A stretch of DNA of 64,000 nucleotides from Phycisphaera sp. (GTDB lineage Bacteria > Planctomycetota > Phycisphaerae > Phycisphaerales > UBA1924), in contig JACKGZ010000006.1 of the NCBI GenBank assembly GCA_020639255.1, positions 172,329 to 236,328 on the forward strand, given 5' to 3'. The notes under the pieces were generated by a model. It was not told the origin of the DNA and searched no databases. It was given only the letters and a program-made list of their open reading frames with translations. Position numbers and translations under genes: made by a program. Below, one piece after another: positions 33,011 through 40,701 of the stretch (position 1 is the first letter of the stretch; each line of letters begins with the position of its first letter).

Positions 33011-33805
33011 ATGCCCAAGCCGAGGTTCAGCCTCGTCACGCCAGCGATTTACACAGATTGTGATTTCTTTAATCGCTTAGCCCGCGCCGGCAAACTGCTT
33101 TCTCACGCGATCAAATGTGCCTCGCAAGCAGTTGGTGTCGGTGTTCGCCCCATTGAACTTGCCGAGATCGTTGAGAGGGAGCTTACAGCGTTCGGTGCAG
33201 TTCCGATTCTCAAAGGATTCAAGTCTTTGGGCACAAAGCCCTTTCCTGCTGCCGCAGCGGTGAGTGTGAACACGATTGCTGTGAATGGCGTGCCGAGCGA
33301 CGAACCGCTTGAGATAGGTGATGTTCTGACCATCGACTCGGCGTGCGAACTCGATGGAGCCGTCTGCGACGCGGCGGTGTCGGCCGTCGTGTGCGGTGGT
33401 CCCGATCCGCTCATCGATGCTGCTCGGAAAGTGTTGGACGCAGCGTGCGAAGTGATCGTTCCTGGACGAAGTTTGAATGAGATCGCTGAGGCAGCTCGGC
33501 AATCGGCGATTGAACAGGGATGTGAACTTCTGAATGAGGTGATCGCCCACGGTACGGGCCTGGCACTTCACCAGCCCCCAGTTGTGTTCCGTGATGGAGC
33601 GAGGCCGAATCTCTTAGAGATCCAGCCTGGGATGGTTTTGGCGATAGAGCCAGTCGTCGTGGAACCCGGCGCGGGCGCACCCCGGACACTGGCTGACGGC
33701 TGGTCGCGGGCGGCCTCCGGGCGGTCGGCGTACGAGGAACGGACCGTCCTTGTAGTGGAAAACGGCTGGATTGATCTGACCCCGCTGGCCTTTGGGGGCC
33801 GGTAA
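33011..33805 (+). CDS. map: methionine aminopeptidase, divergent
   Basis: 264 aa, type I. The five metal ligands are all found: D in LTIDSAC, D in AVCDAAV, H in IAHGTGLALHQPP, E in LAIEPVV and E in YEERTVLVV. The His that normally precedes GIP (H79 of E. coli, substrate positioning) is Asn here (AVNGVPS), and HExP reads HQPP. Removes N-terminal Met from nascent chains. Starts four bp after secY. The first ~600 bp are visibly AT-richer than the flanking operon, then the codon use returns to GC-ending near 33640. Confidence 0.9.
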   Translation: MPKPRFSLVTPAIYTDCDFFNRLARAGKLLSHAIKCASQAVGVGVRPIELAEIVERELTAFGAVPILKGFKSLGTKPFPAAAAVSVNTIAVNGVPSDEPLEIGDVLTIDSACELDGAVCDAAVSAVVCGGPDPLIDAARKVLDAACEVIVPGRSLNEIAEAARQSAIEQGCELLNEVIAHGTGLALHQPPVVFRDGARPNLLEIQPGMVLAIEPVVVEPGAGAPRTLADGWSRAASGRSAYEERTVLVVENGWIDLTPLAFGGR

Positions 33806-33810
33806 GGGCC

Positions 33811-33816
33811 TAGTAT
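33811..33816 (+). promoter_or_regulatory. putative -10 box of infA, leaderless arrangement
   Basis: TAGTAT, 9 nt before the infA ATG, with no Shine-Dalgarno (intervening GGGCACCCT). It would allow infA and the downstream genes to be expressed apart from the upstream operon. Confidence 0.4.
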
Positions 33817-33825
33817 GGGCACCCT

Positions 33826-34050
33826 ATGTCGAAACAGGACGAAAAATTCTCATTCGAAGCCGAGGTCGTCGAGGCCCTTCCGAACGCCATGTTCAAGGTC
33901 CGGCTGCCCAACGAGCAGAAAACAGAGGTCTTGGCCTATGTCTCTGGAAAGATGCGGATGCACTACATCCGGATCCTGCCCGGGGACAAGGTGACGGTCG
34001 AGATCAGCCCGTACGACCTTTCCAAGGCCCGGATCACATACCGGCATTGA
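33826..34050 (+). CDS. infA: translation initiation factor IF-1
   Basis: 74 aa. S1-like OB fold: FEAEVVEALPNAMFKVRLPN, VLAYVSGKMRMHYIRILPGD and VTVEISPYDLSKARITYR identify IF-1, which blocks the A site during initiation. Follows map by 20 bp, with a promoter-like TAGTAT in between. Followed by a 229-bp gap. Confidence 0.97.
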   Translation: MSKQDEKFSFEAEVVEALPNAMFKVRLPNEQKTEVLAYVSGKMRMHYIRILPGDKVTVEISPYDLSKARITYRH

Positions 34051-34279
34051 CAGGGTGGTCTGGGCATGCCCGCCTCCCCCTGGGCTGGTGTAGACAATTG
34101 CGGGCAGAATGGGCAAAACTCATCCGAAATGCTGGCCTGCACGGCCATAACCGGCCTATTGTCCCCTCCTGCGCCGAGGCCCTGCCCGGGCGCTGTTGGT
34201 TTGGTTGCGGCTTCATGCCAGCCAAGCCGGTGGGTATCGTGACACAAGCCGAGCCGAGCAGTCGGCCGGGAGCATGGTG

Positions 34280-34396
34280 ATGAAGGTTCGATCGAGTGTC
34301 AAGAGGTTGTGCAACGGATGCCAGGTCGTCCGTCGCAAGGGCAAGGTCCGTGTGATCTGCAAGTCGGATCCGAAGCACAAGCAGGTTCAGGGCTAA
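34280..34396 (+). CDS. rpmJ: 50S ribosomal protein L36
   Basis: 38 aa: MKVRSSVKRLCNGC then VVRRKGKVRVICKSDPKHKQ. The zinc ligands CxxC, C and H are all intact, unlike the S14 of this operon. The ATG at 34280 gives the universal MKVR start, with GGGAG 7 nt upstream; ATG 34274 and GTG 34277 are in frame just before. Between infA and this gene (34051-34279) I see no gene; the gap is GC-rich with short palindromes such as GGGCATGCCC. Confidence 0.96.
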   Translation: MKVRSSVKRLCNGCQVVRRKGKVRVICKSDPKHKQVQG

Positions 34397-34414
34397 CTGG
34401 ACGAGGAGCGAACC

Positions 34415-34792
34415 GTGCCACGTATCGCTGGTGTTGATATCCCGGATAACAAGAAGATCTACTACTCCCTGCAGTACATCCACGGGATCGGTCCGAAGTT
34501 TGCGGCCGACATCCTCGCGGAAGCTCAGGTCACGCCCGACATCAAGGCGCGCGAGCTCGACGATCAGCAGGTGGCGATGATCAACTCGATCATCGACTCG
34601 GGCTTCATCGTTGAGGGTGCGCTGCGTCGCCAGGTCGGCCAGAACATCCAGCGCTTGCGAGACATCCGCAGCTACCGCGGCGATCGCCACAAGCGAGGCC
34701 TGCCCACGCGTGGCCAGCGGACCAAGTGCAACGCCCGCACCCGCAAGGGTCGCAAGAAGACTGTCGCCGGCAAGAAGGGCGTCAAGGGCTAA
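34415..34792 (+). CDS. rpsM: 30S ribosomal protein S13
   Basis: 125 aa, GTG start. PRIAGVDIPDNKKIYYSLQYIHGIG start, RRQVGQNIQRLRDI, and the C-terminal SYRGDRHKRGLPTRGQRTKC signature followed by TRKGRKKTVAGKKG. 30S head, contacts the P-site tRNA. Confidence 0.97.
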   Translation: MPRIAGVDIPDNKKIYYSLQYIHGIGPKFAADILAEAQVTPDIKARELDDQQVAMINSIIDSGFIVEGALRRQVGQNIQRLRDIRSYRGDRHKRGLPTRGQRTKCNARTRKGRKKTVAGKKGVKG

Positions 34793-34840
34793 GAGAACGA
34801 TTCATTCTCGCGGCCCGCGCCGCTTTGAAGGTCAAAGACG

Positions 34841-35212
34841 ATGGCAAAGAAGAAGATTCGCAAGAACGTCACCAAGGGCATCGCCCACGTCAAGGCGACC
34901 CACAACAACACGATGGTCACGATCACCGATCTCAACGGCGAGACTCTCGCCTGGGACTCGGCGGGCACCATCGGATTCAAGGGCACCCGCAAGTCGACCC
35001 CGTTCGCGGCGACCCGCGCGGGCGAGACCGTCGGCGCCAAGGTCCGCAAGATGGGCATGCACGAGATCGAGGTCCGTATCACCGGCACCGGTGCCGGACG
35101 TGAGGCTGCGATCAACGGCGTCGTCTCCACAGGCATCCGCGTGACGGCAATCGAAGATCACACCCCGGTGCCCCACAACGGCTGCCGGCCACGTAAGAAG
35201 CGCCGCGTCTAA
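34841..35212 (+). CDS. rpsK: 30S ribosomal protein S11
   Basis: 123 aa. GIAHVKATHNNTMVTITDLNGE, WDSAGTIGFKGTRKSTPFAA, and the C-terminal EDHTPVPHNGCRPRKKRRV end. Platform protein near the mRNA exit. In most bacteria rpsD (S4) comes next; here a 121-bp gap leads straight to rpoA. Confidence 0.97.
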   Translation: MAKKKIRKNVTKGIAHVKATHNNTMVTITDLNGETLAWDSAGTIGFKGTRKSTPFAATRAGETVGAKVRKMGMHEIEVRITGTGAGREAAINGVVSTGIRVTAIEDHTPVPHNGCRPRKKRRV

Positions 35213-35333
35213 TCACGCGGCTCTGTGCCCCCTCGGCAGAAGGAGGCCCCCGGCCCGGCAGGCGGGGGTGTTCCGTGACCGCGTGGGTGTTCGTCATGAT
35301 GACGGCTGCCGGAAGATTGAACGAGGACACTGA
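35213..35333 (+). promoter_or_regulatory. rpsK-rpoA intergenic region, structured
   Basis: 121 bp at the place where rpsD usually lies. CACGCGG at 35214-35220 can pair with CCGCGTG at 35279-35285, enclosing a C-run/G-run hairpin (CCCCCG near 35247 with CGGGGG near 35263). GAGG lies 7 nt before the rpoA ATG. No remnant of rpsD is visible. Confidence 0.3.
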
Positions 35334-36344
35334 ATGCTTCGAGCTCGCTGGCGTGGTTTGGAACTCCCGGCCAAGGTCACCGCTGACCCCAAGTTCCTGG
35401 GTAATTCGTTCGCGCGGTTCACAATCGAGCCGTTCGAGCGTGGTTTCGGCACCACTATCGGCAATGCGCTTCGTCGCATCCTCCTGAGTTCGCTCGAGGG
35501 TGCTTCGGTCAGCGCTGTCAAGATCAAGGGTGTCGAGCACGAGTTCAGCTCGCTGCCCGGCGCGATGGAAGATGTCACCGACATCATCCTCAACATCAAG
35601 AACCTGGTCGTCCGCTACGAGGGCGACGAGCCCAAGGTCATGCGCCTTGCTGCTCAAGGCCCGGGCGAAGTCACCGCCGATCTGATCGAGGCCGATACAT
35701 CCATCACGATCATGAACCCGGACCTCGTTATCGCGACGCTGAGCTCCGAGGTGCCCTTCGAGATGGAGCTCACCGTCACCAAGGGTCGCGGCTACGTCCC
35801 GGCGAGTGAGCAGTACGACTCGAACGAAGATCAGGACATCGGCGTGATTCCGGTCGATGCGATCTACTCGCCCGTGCAGCGCGTCCGCTACAAGATCGAA
35901 GAGACACGCGTCGGTCAGAAGACGAATTACGACAAGCTGATCATGGAGATCTGGACCAACGGCACGATCACGCCCGAGCTGGCGCTCGTCGAGGCCGCCA
36001 AGATTCTCCGCAAGCACCTCAACCCGTTCGTGCAGTACTTCGAGCTCGGCCACGACCGTGTCTCGGAGGAGGCCGCCGCGGCCGCGGGTGTGGACGAGGG
36101 TCTGATCCGCAAGCTGGACATGTCCATCGCGGACCTCGACCTTTCGGTGCGTGCGAGCAACTGCCTCGAGTCGGCGAAGATCGAATCGGTGGCGCAGCTG
36201 GTGACCTTCACCGAGCCGGAGCTTCTCAAGCTCCGTGCGTTCGGTCGGACCTCGCTGCGTGAAGTGAAGAGAAAGCTTTTGGACCTCGATCTGGATCTCG
36301 GGATGCAGCTGCCCGAGGGGTACCAGGTCAGCACGGGCGTCTGA
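35334..36344 (+). CDS. rpoA: DNA-directed RNA polymerase subunit alpha
   Basis: 336 aa. N-terminal dimerisation domain: FARFTIEPFERGFGTTIGNALRR then LLSSLEGASV, and VEHEFSSLPGAMEDV. Flexible linker near residues 240-255. C-terminal domain: SVRASNCLESAKIESVAQLV, FGRTSLREVKRKL. Scaffold of RNA polymerase and contact for UP elements and activators. The N-terminus is a few residues longer than usual. Confidence 0.97.
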   Translation: MLRARWRGLELPAKVTADPKFLGNSFARFTIEPFERGFGTTIGNALRRILLSSLEGASVSAVKIKGVEHEFSSLPGAMEDVTDIILNIKNLVVRYEGDEPKVMRLAAQGPGEVTADLIEADTSITIMNPDLVIATLSSEVPFEMELTVTKGRGYVPASEQYDSNEDQDIGVIPVDAIYSPVQRVRYKIEETRVGQKTNYDKLIMEIWTNGTITPELALVEAAKILRKHLNPFVQYFELGHDRVSEEAAAAAGVDEGLIRKLDMSIADLDLSVRASNCLESAKIESVAQLVTFTEPELLKLRAFGRTSLREVKRKLLDLDLDLGMQLPEGYQVSTGV

Positions 36345-36367
36345 GCCCGAGTGTTTGGAGTGTAGTG

Positions 36368-37063
36368 ATGCGGCACCGCAAGGCCGGATTTAAACTGAAT
36401 CGTACAACGGCGCACCGCACCGCGATGCTCCGCAACCTCGCCGCGAGCCTCTTCGAGCACGGCCAGGTCGTCACCACGCTGCAGAAGGCCAAGGCCGTGC
36501 AGCCGTTCGTTGAGAAGATCGTCACCAAGGCCAAGCGGGGCGACATGCACGCCCGCCGCCAGGTGATCGCGACTCTTGGCCGCGACCGCAACGCGTTCGC
36601 CTGGCGATATCTGCCGGCGAACGCGACCGAGGAGGAGCGTCAGCGCCACCAGGAAGTCAGCGAGCAGGCCGAGCAGTTCTTCGATCTGCCGCCCGCCGAG
36701 CAGACCCAGCGCAACCGCTACGGCGAGCTGCGTTCGGCTCCGAAGCTGGTCCGTCACATCTTCGAGAACGTGGCCCCGCGCTTCGCCGACCGCCAGGGTG
36801 GGTACACCCGGATCGTCAAGCTCGCCCGTCACCGCCTCGGTGACGCGGGCGAGCTGGTGCTGCTGCAGTTCGTGGGCGCCGAAGAGGGCCCCGAGATCGG
36901 CGCCAGCACGAGCAGCCGTCGCCAGAAGGCCGACCGCCGCGCGAAGTACTTCGACAAGATCAAGGCGAACGTGAAGGCACCGGCCGAACTCGTCGCTGCA
37001 AACGCAGCACCCGCAGCTCCGGAGGCCGAGGCCTCGGAAGAGAGCGGCGAAGCCGAAAGCTGA
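36368..37063 (+). CDS. rplQ: 50S ribosomal protein L17 with internal insertion and acidic tail
   Basis: 231 aa, against 115-130 for common L17. The N-terminal part is standard (MRHRKAGFKLNRTTAHRTAM, LRNLAASLFEHGQVVTT, GDMHARRQVIATL). About 50 extra residues (71-124), rich in Glu, Gln and Arg, intervene before the conserved LVRHIFENVAPRFADRQGG and YTRIVKL. A further Ala/Glu-rich acidic tail closes the protein. Last gene of the operon; the intrinsic terminator at 37091-37124 follows. Confidence 0.94.
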   Translation: MRHRKAGFKLNRTTAHRTAMLRNLAASLFEHGQVVTTLQKAKAVQPFVEKIVTKAKRGDMHARRQVIATLGRDRNAFAWRYLPANATEEERQRHQEVSEQAEQFFDLPPAEQTQRNRYGELRSAPKLVRHIFENVAPRFADRQGGYTRIVKLARHRLGDAGELVLLQFVGAEEGPEIGASTSSRRQKADRRAKYFDKIKANVKAPAELVAANAAPAAPEAEASEESGEAES

Positions 37064-37090
37064 TCCGTTCCGATCGATACGATCTTTCAC

Positions 37091-37124
37091 GCGGCCGATC
37101 CTTGCGATCGGCCGCGTTGTTTTT
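37091..37124 (+). terminator. intrinsic terminator of the ribosomal operon
   Basis: Perfect 10-bp stem GCGGCCGATC / GATCGGCCGC (37091-37100 and 37106-37115) with loop CTTGC, then GTTGTTTTT. It lies 27 bp after rplQ. Confidence 0.88.
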
Positions 37125-37151
37125 GACACGTTCATGCCGTTGAATCCGGTC

Positions 37152-37160
37152 TGCTATGAT
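37152..37160 (+). promoter_or_regulatory. extended -10 promoter of pheS, leaderless arrangement
   Basis: TGCTATGAT is an extended -10 (TGn plus TATGAT). The pheS ATG at 37168 begins 7 nt after it, where transcription should start, and no Shine-Dalgarno is present. TTGACA lies at 37123-37128 but 26 nt away, too far for a standard spacer. Confidence 0.55.
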
Positions 37161-37167
37161 CCGCGCG

Positions 37168-38205
37168 ATGTCGGACTTCATGCAGACACTGGACGATCTG
37201 GAACGCTCGGGGCTCGCGCTCATCGGTCTCGTCAAGGACGCCGACGGGCTTGAGGCTTGGCGTGTGAGCTACCTCGGGACGAAGGGGCAGCTCAAGGCCG
37301 CGATGGGCGGCATGAAGGACGTCGCCAAGGAAGACAAGCCCGCGGCCGGGGCGAAGGCCAACGCCGTCAAGCAGTCGCTCGAAGCCGCTTTCGAGGCCAA
37401 GCAGGGTGAGTTGTCAGGCGGGTCGGCTGGGCTCAGCGGGATCGACCTGACCGAGCCCGGGTTGATCGAGGCCAGGGCGCTCGGGCGTCAGCACATCATC
37501 ACGCGCGTGCGCGACGAACTGGTCGAGGTGTGCGCGAGGCTCGGGTTCGATGTCGCCGAGGGGCCCGAGCTCGAGGACGACGAGCACAACTTCGTGAAGC
37601 TGAACATCCCCGCCGATCACCCGGCGCGCGACCCGATCGACAACTTCTACGTGGACGACCCCGCCAAGGCCGAGCGGCCGCGGATGCTTCGGAGCCAGAC
37701 CTCGACGGTGCAGATTCGCACGATGGAGAAAGCGGTGCGCGAGGGCTGGGGCCCGCCGATCAAAGTCATCTCGCCCGGGCGCGTGTACCGCCCCGACACG
37801 GTCGACGCGACGCACAGCTTCATGTTCCACCAGCTCGAAGGCCTCTACATCGATCGCGGCGTCTCGATGTCGGACCTCAAGTCCACGCTGCTCCAGTTCG
37901 CACGCGCGTACTTCGGCGAGGACGCCGAGGTGCGGCTGCGCCCGAGCTTCTTCCCCTTCACCGAGCCGTCGGCCGAGTTCGACATGAAGATCAGCCTGCG
38001 CCCGGACAAGCCCGCGTCGTGGGTGGAGTTGGGCGGCTGCGGCATGGTCGACCCGAACGTGCTCGCCGCCTGCGGCATCGACCCTGAGGTCTGGACCGGT
38101 TTCGCGTGGGGCTTCGGGATCGAACGCCTGGCAATGGGCAAGTACGGCATCCCCGACATCCGCATGCTCTTCGAGAACGATGTGCGGTTCTTGAGCCAGC
38201 TCTGA
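37168..38205 (+). CDS. pheS: phenylalanyl-tRNA synthetase alpha subunit
   Basis: 345 aa. N-terminal tRNA-binding coiled coil (residues 1-80) with YLGTKGQLKAAM, then the class II catalytic core: GRQHIITRVRDELVEVCARLGF, motif 2 VISPGRVYRPDTVDATHSFMFHQ split, FFPFTEPSAE, and motif 3 GFAWGFGIERLAMGKYGI. ATG 37168 is preferred to ATG 37156, which lies inside the -10 box. pheT is not downstream: the next gene is convergent, three bp away, so the two subunit genes are separated. Confidence 0.96.
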   Translation: MSDFMQTLDDLERSGLALIGLVKDADGLEAWRVSYLGTKGQLKAAMGGMKDVAKEDKPAAGAKANAVKQSLEAAFEAKQGELSGGSAGLSGIDLTEPGLIEARALGRQHIITRVRDELVEVCARLGFDVAEGPELEDDEHNFVKLNIPADHPARDPIDNFYVDDPAKAERPRMLRSQTSTVQIRTMEKAVREGWGPPIKVISPGRVYRPDTVDATHSFMFHQLEGLYIDRGVSMSDLKSTLLQFARAYFGEDAEVRLRPSFFPFTEPSAEFDMKISLRPDKPASWVELGGCGMVDPNVLAACGIDPEVWTGFAWGFGIERLAMGKYGIPDIRMLFENDVRFLSQL

Positions 38206-38208
38206 GAT

Positions 38209-39909
38209 TTAGCTTCCAGCTTTGATCGCCCGGATACACAGGAACATCGGGATCTCACGCCTCGCGCGGTTCTCTTCGTCGGCGCGAGGGCCCGGCTCGC
38301 TTCGGCGTCGGCTTGGCCACTCTTCGAGGTCATCGATCATCAGGCCCGCGGCTCCGAACGCTTTGACGTAGTGCTCAAGCGGGCGGTGGTGGGTGAGCGT
38401 CTGCACGGGCTTCTTGCCCGAGGCGACCTCGCCCGGGTTCATGATGATCGGCTCGGCGGCCGCCGAGAGGTACGCATCGACGCGCCGGTACTGCTTCTGC
38501 TTCGAGGCCCGCTCGCCCTCCCAACCCCAGCTCGAACGCGCGGGCGAGCGGAACGCGGGGTGCAGGATCACCGCGACGAAACGCCCGCCGGGCCTTAGCA
38601 GCTTGCTCGCGCCGTCCAGGACGTCGGAGATCGGGTTGATGTTCATGAGCGCCATGACGCACGTCGCCGCGTCGAACGGCTCGGCCCGGAGATCCTCGGG
38701 CAGATCGCCGAGCTTGCGCGCATCACCCACGGCAAACCGCGAGCCGGCGAGCTTGCGCTTGGTCGCGAGGTCGATGAGGGCGGGCGAGGCGTCGACGCCC
38801 GTGACGGATGCGCCGAGGTTGGTGATCGCGTCGGCCAAGCGTCCCTCGCCGCAGGCGATGTCGAGGACGCGTTCACCGGGTTTGGGCGCGAGCAGGCCCA
38901 CGGTGCCCGGGACGATGACCTCAGCGAAGTGGTCGCTCCGCCCGCTTGTCTGGTAGTCGCCGTACCACTCGCTGACCTCGTCCCAGCCGGCATCGCCGGT
39001 GGGGCGGTTCTTGGGGGATTCGCGCTTGACGATCGGCGCGGTTTCCTCGGGCGCTGGGGTGATGGCCTTCGCGGGCTGCATGCCCACGGCCTCGTAGAAC
39101 TCCGCAGGCGCTGGGCAGAAGTACCGCACGCGCTGGCCCGAGCCCGGGTGGCGGAAGGCCAGCTCGCTCGCGTGCAGGGCGAGGCGGTTGAAGCGTGAGG
39201 CGCCCTTGCCGTAGCGCACATCGCCCACGAGCGGGTGCCCGAGGCTCGCCATGTGGACGCGGATCTGGTGCTTGCGCCCGGTCTCGAGCTTGAGCTGCAC
39301 GAGCGAGTACCCGTTGCCGACGCCAAGCACGCGGTAGTGCGTGACAGCGGGTCGCGCCTCGGACGGGCCTCCCTGCGAGCCGCGGTAGCGTTGATCGGGA
39401 ACCTCGACGACGTGCCCGCCCGGTTCCTCGCGGAGCAGTGATTGAACGGTGCCGGTCGCGTCCCTGCCGCCCGCGAACTCGCGGTCGACGAGTGCGATGT
39501 AGTGCCGATCGATGCGCCGGGCGCGGAGGTCGTCCTTGAGCCAGTCGAATGCGGATTTGGACTTGGCGAAGATGAGCAGGCCCGAAGCGTCGAGGTCGAG
39601 GCGATGCACGACGAAGGCGCGCGCGTCGCGGCCGCCCTTGCCGCGGGCGTACTGCTTGACCATGTCGTAGAGCGTGGGACGTGCGCCGGGCTTGGGCATG
39701 GCGCTCACGATGCCGGCGGGCTTGTTCACGACGAGGATGTCGGCGTCCTCGTGGATGATATCGAGCTCGCTTGGCAGACGTTCGCGCCGACCGCCGTAGG
39801 GCTTGCCGGGGGCCTTGTTCGTGCGCTTCGGCGCACCACGGAACGCGGGGCGGTCATCGCTGCCCTGCTTGCGGGGTTTGCGGGGTGGACGTGGCTTTGG
39901 GCTGGTCAT
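38209..39909 (-). CDS. RluA-type pseudouridine synthase fused to SAM-dependent methyltransferase
   Basis: 566 aa. After a basic Pro/Lys/Arg-rich N-terminus (residues 1-40), residues about 45-300 are an RluA-family synthase: ILVVNKPAGIVSAMP, catalytic Asp in VVHRLDLDASGLLIFAKS, TGRKHQIRVHMASLGHPLVGD and LHASELAFRHP. Residues about 330-560 are a class I methyltransferase with motif I VLDIACGEGRLADAIT, GVDASPALIDLA, and LLRPGGRFVAVILHPAF. The frame is continuous with no stop or frameshift. It may isomerise and then methylate the same uridine (m1/m3-pseudouridine type chemistry), but the two activities could be independent. ATG 39909 overlaps the coaB stop (ATGA), so the genes are coupled. Confidence 0.87.
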   Translation of the reverse strand: MTSPKPRPPRKPRKQGSDDRPAFRGAPKRTNKAPGKPYGGRRERLPSELDIIHEDADILVVNKPAGIVSAMPKPGARPTLYDMVKQYARGKGGRDARAFVVHRLDLDASGLLIFAKSKSAFDWLKDDLRARRIDRHYIALVDREFAGGRDATGTVQSLLREEPGGHVVEVPDQRYRGSQGGPSEARPAVTHYRVLGVGNGYSLVQLKLETGRKHQIRVHMASLGHPLVGDVRYGKGASRFNRLALHASELAFRHPGSGQRVRYFCPAPAEFYEAVGMQPAKAITPAPEETAPIVKRESPKNRPTGDAGWDEVSEWYGDYQTSGRSDHFAEVIVPGTVGLLAPKPGERVLDIACGEGRLADAITNLGASVTGVDASPALIDLATKRKLAGSRFAVGDARKLGDLPEDLRAEPFDAATCVMALMNINPISDVLDGASKLLRPGGRFVAVILHPAFRSPARSSWGWEGERASKQKQYRRVDAYLSAAAEPIIMNPGEVASGKKPVQTLTHHRPLEHYVKAFGAAGLMIDDLEEWPSRRRSEPGPRADEENRARREIPMFLCIRAIKAGS

Positions 39910-40667
39910 GCGTCGGTGCTCGTGGAGGGAGTGCGGGCACACTTGGCGCGCCACGCATCGTGGAGTATTGGCAGGAGCCAGGCTGCGAACTCGGCTTTCG
40001 ACAGCCTGCCAGATTGCTGCTCGAATTGGTGGAGCGGTTCCGAGGCGATGAGTGAGGCTTCGATTTCCGAAGCCTCCATCGTCTCAAGCGGGTTGGCGAC
40101 GATCAGGTCGACGCCCTTTCGGCGAAGCTTGCTTGCTGCGGCTTCGCGCAGCCCCTCGGCGGGCTCGAGCGCGAAACCGACGAGCAGCTGATCGGGCCGG
40201 GCGGCCTTGCTGCACGCGGCGAGCAGGTCGGGCGTGGGTGTGAGTTCGATCGTCAGGGGTGTGTTCTCTGATCGACGGATCTTGGTTTCCAGCTCCGGGT
40301 GAGCGGGGGTGTAGTCCGCGACCGCAGCGGCCATGATGAGGATGTCGCACTCTGGAAGGGTGCTGTTCAGAGCCGAGGCGAGATTCGCGGTCGAGCCGAA
40401 ACGAGTGAGTTGCGTTTGGTCATTCTGCGGCAAGAGAAGATAGGTTGGGCCGAGGAGCAGGTGAGCGGGCCAGCCCAGCTTCGCGGCGTGATCGGCGAGT
40501 TCGATCCCGAGCCTTCCCGAGGATCGGTTGCCGAGATACCGGACGGCGTCGATCGGCTCGTGGGTGGGGCCGGCGGTGATGAGAAGGCGGGGGGTTTCTG
40601 TTCCCCGAGGGAACGGATGCGGTGGTTTCTTCGTAGTCATGGGTGCGGTCGTCCGCGGCCGGGGCAT
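39906..40667 (-). CDS. coaB: phosphopantothenate-cysteine ligase (stand-alone CoaB)
   Basis: 253 aa. Matches only the C-terminal half of bacterial CoaBC: LLITAGPTHEPIDAVRYLGNRSSG, the cytidylate-binding MAAAVADYTP, and LVGFALE. No flavin-dependent CoaC decarboxylase domain is present, so CoaC must be encoded elsewhere. Catalyses the second step from phosphopantothenate towards coenzyme A. The start is uncertain: ATG 40667 or ATG 40640, the latter losing nine Pro/Arg-rich residues. Overlaps the downstream RluA-methyltransferase gene. Divergent from pilB; TACTGT (minus) and TATGCT (plus) near 40707-40717 could be back-to-back -10 boxes. Confidence 0.88.
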   Translation of the reverse strand: MPRPRTTAPMTTKKPPHPFPRGTETPRLLITAGPTHEPIDAVRYLGNRSSGRLGIELADHAAKLGWPAHLLLGPTYLLLPQNDQTQLTRFGSTANLASALNSTLPECDILIMAAAVADYTPAHPELETKIRRSENTPLTIELTPTPDLLAACSKAARPDQLLVGFALEPAEGLREAAASKLRRKGVDLIVANPLETMEASEIEASLIASEPLHQFEQQSGRLSKAEFAAWLLPILHDAWRAKCARTPSTSTDA

Positions 40668-40701
40668 CTCGGACGGGGGCCGCCTGCTCTGCCCGCCTCA
40701 A

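Noticed and set aside
35213..35333. Remnant of rpsD
   Set aside because: No S4-like peptide in any frame, and the gap is too short.
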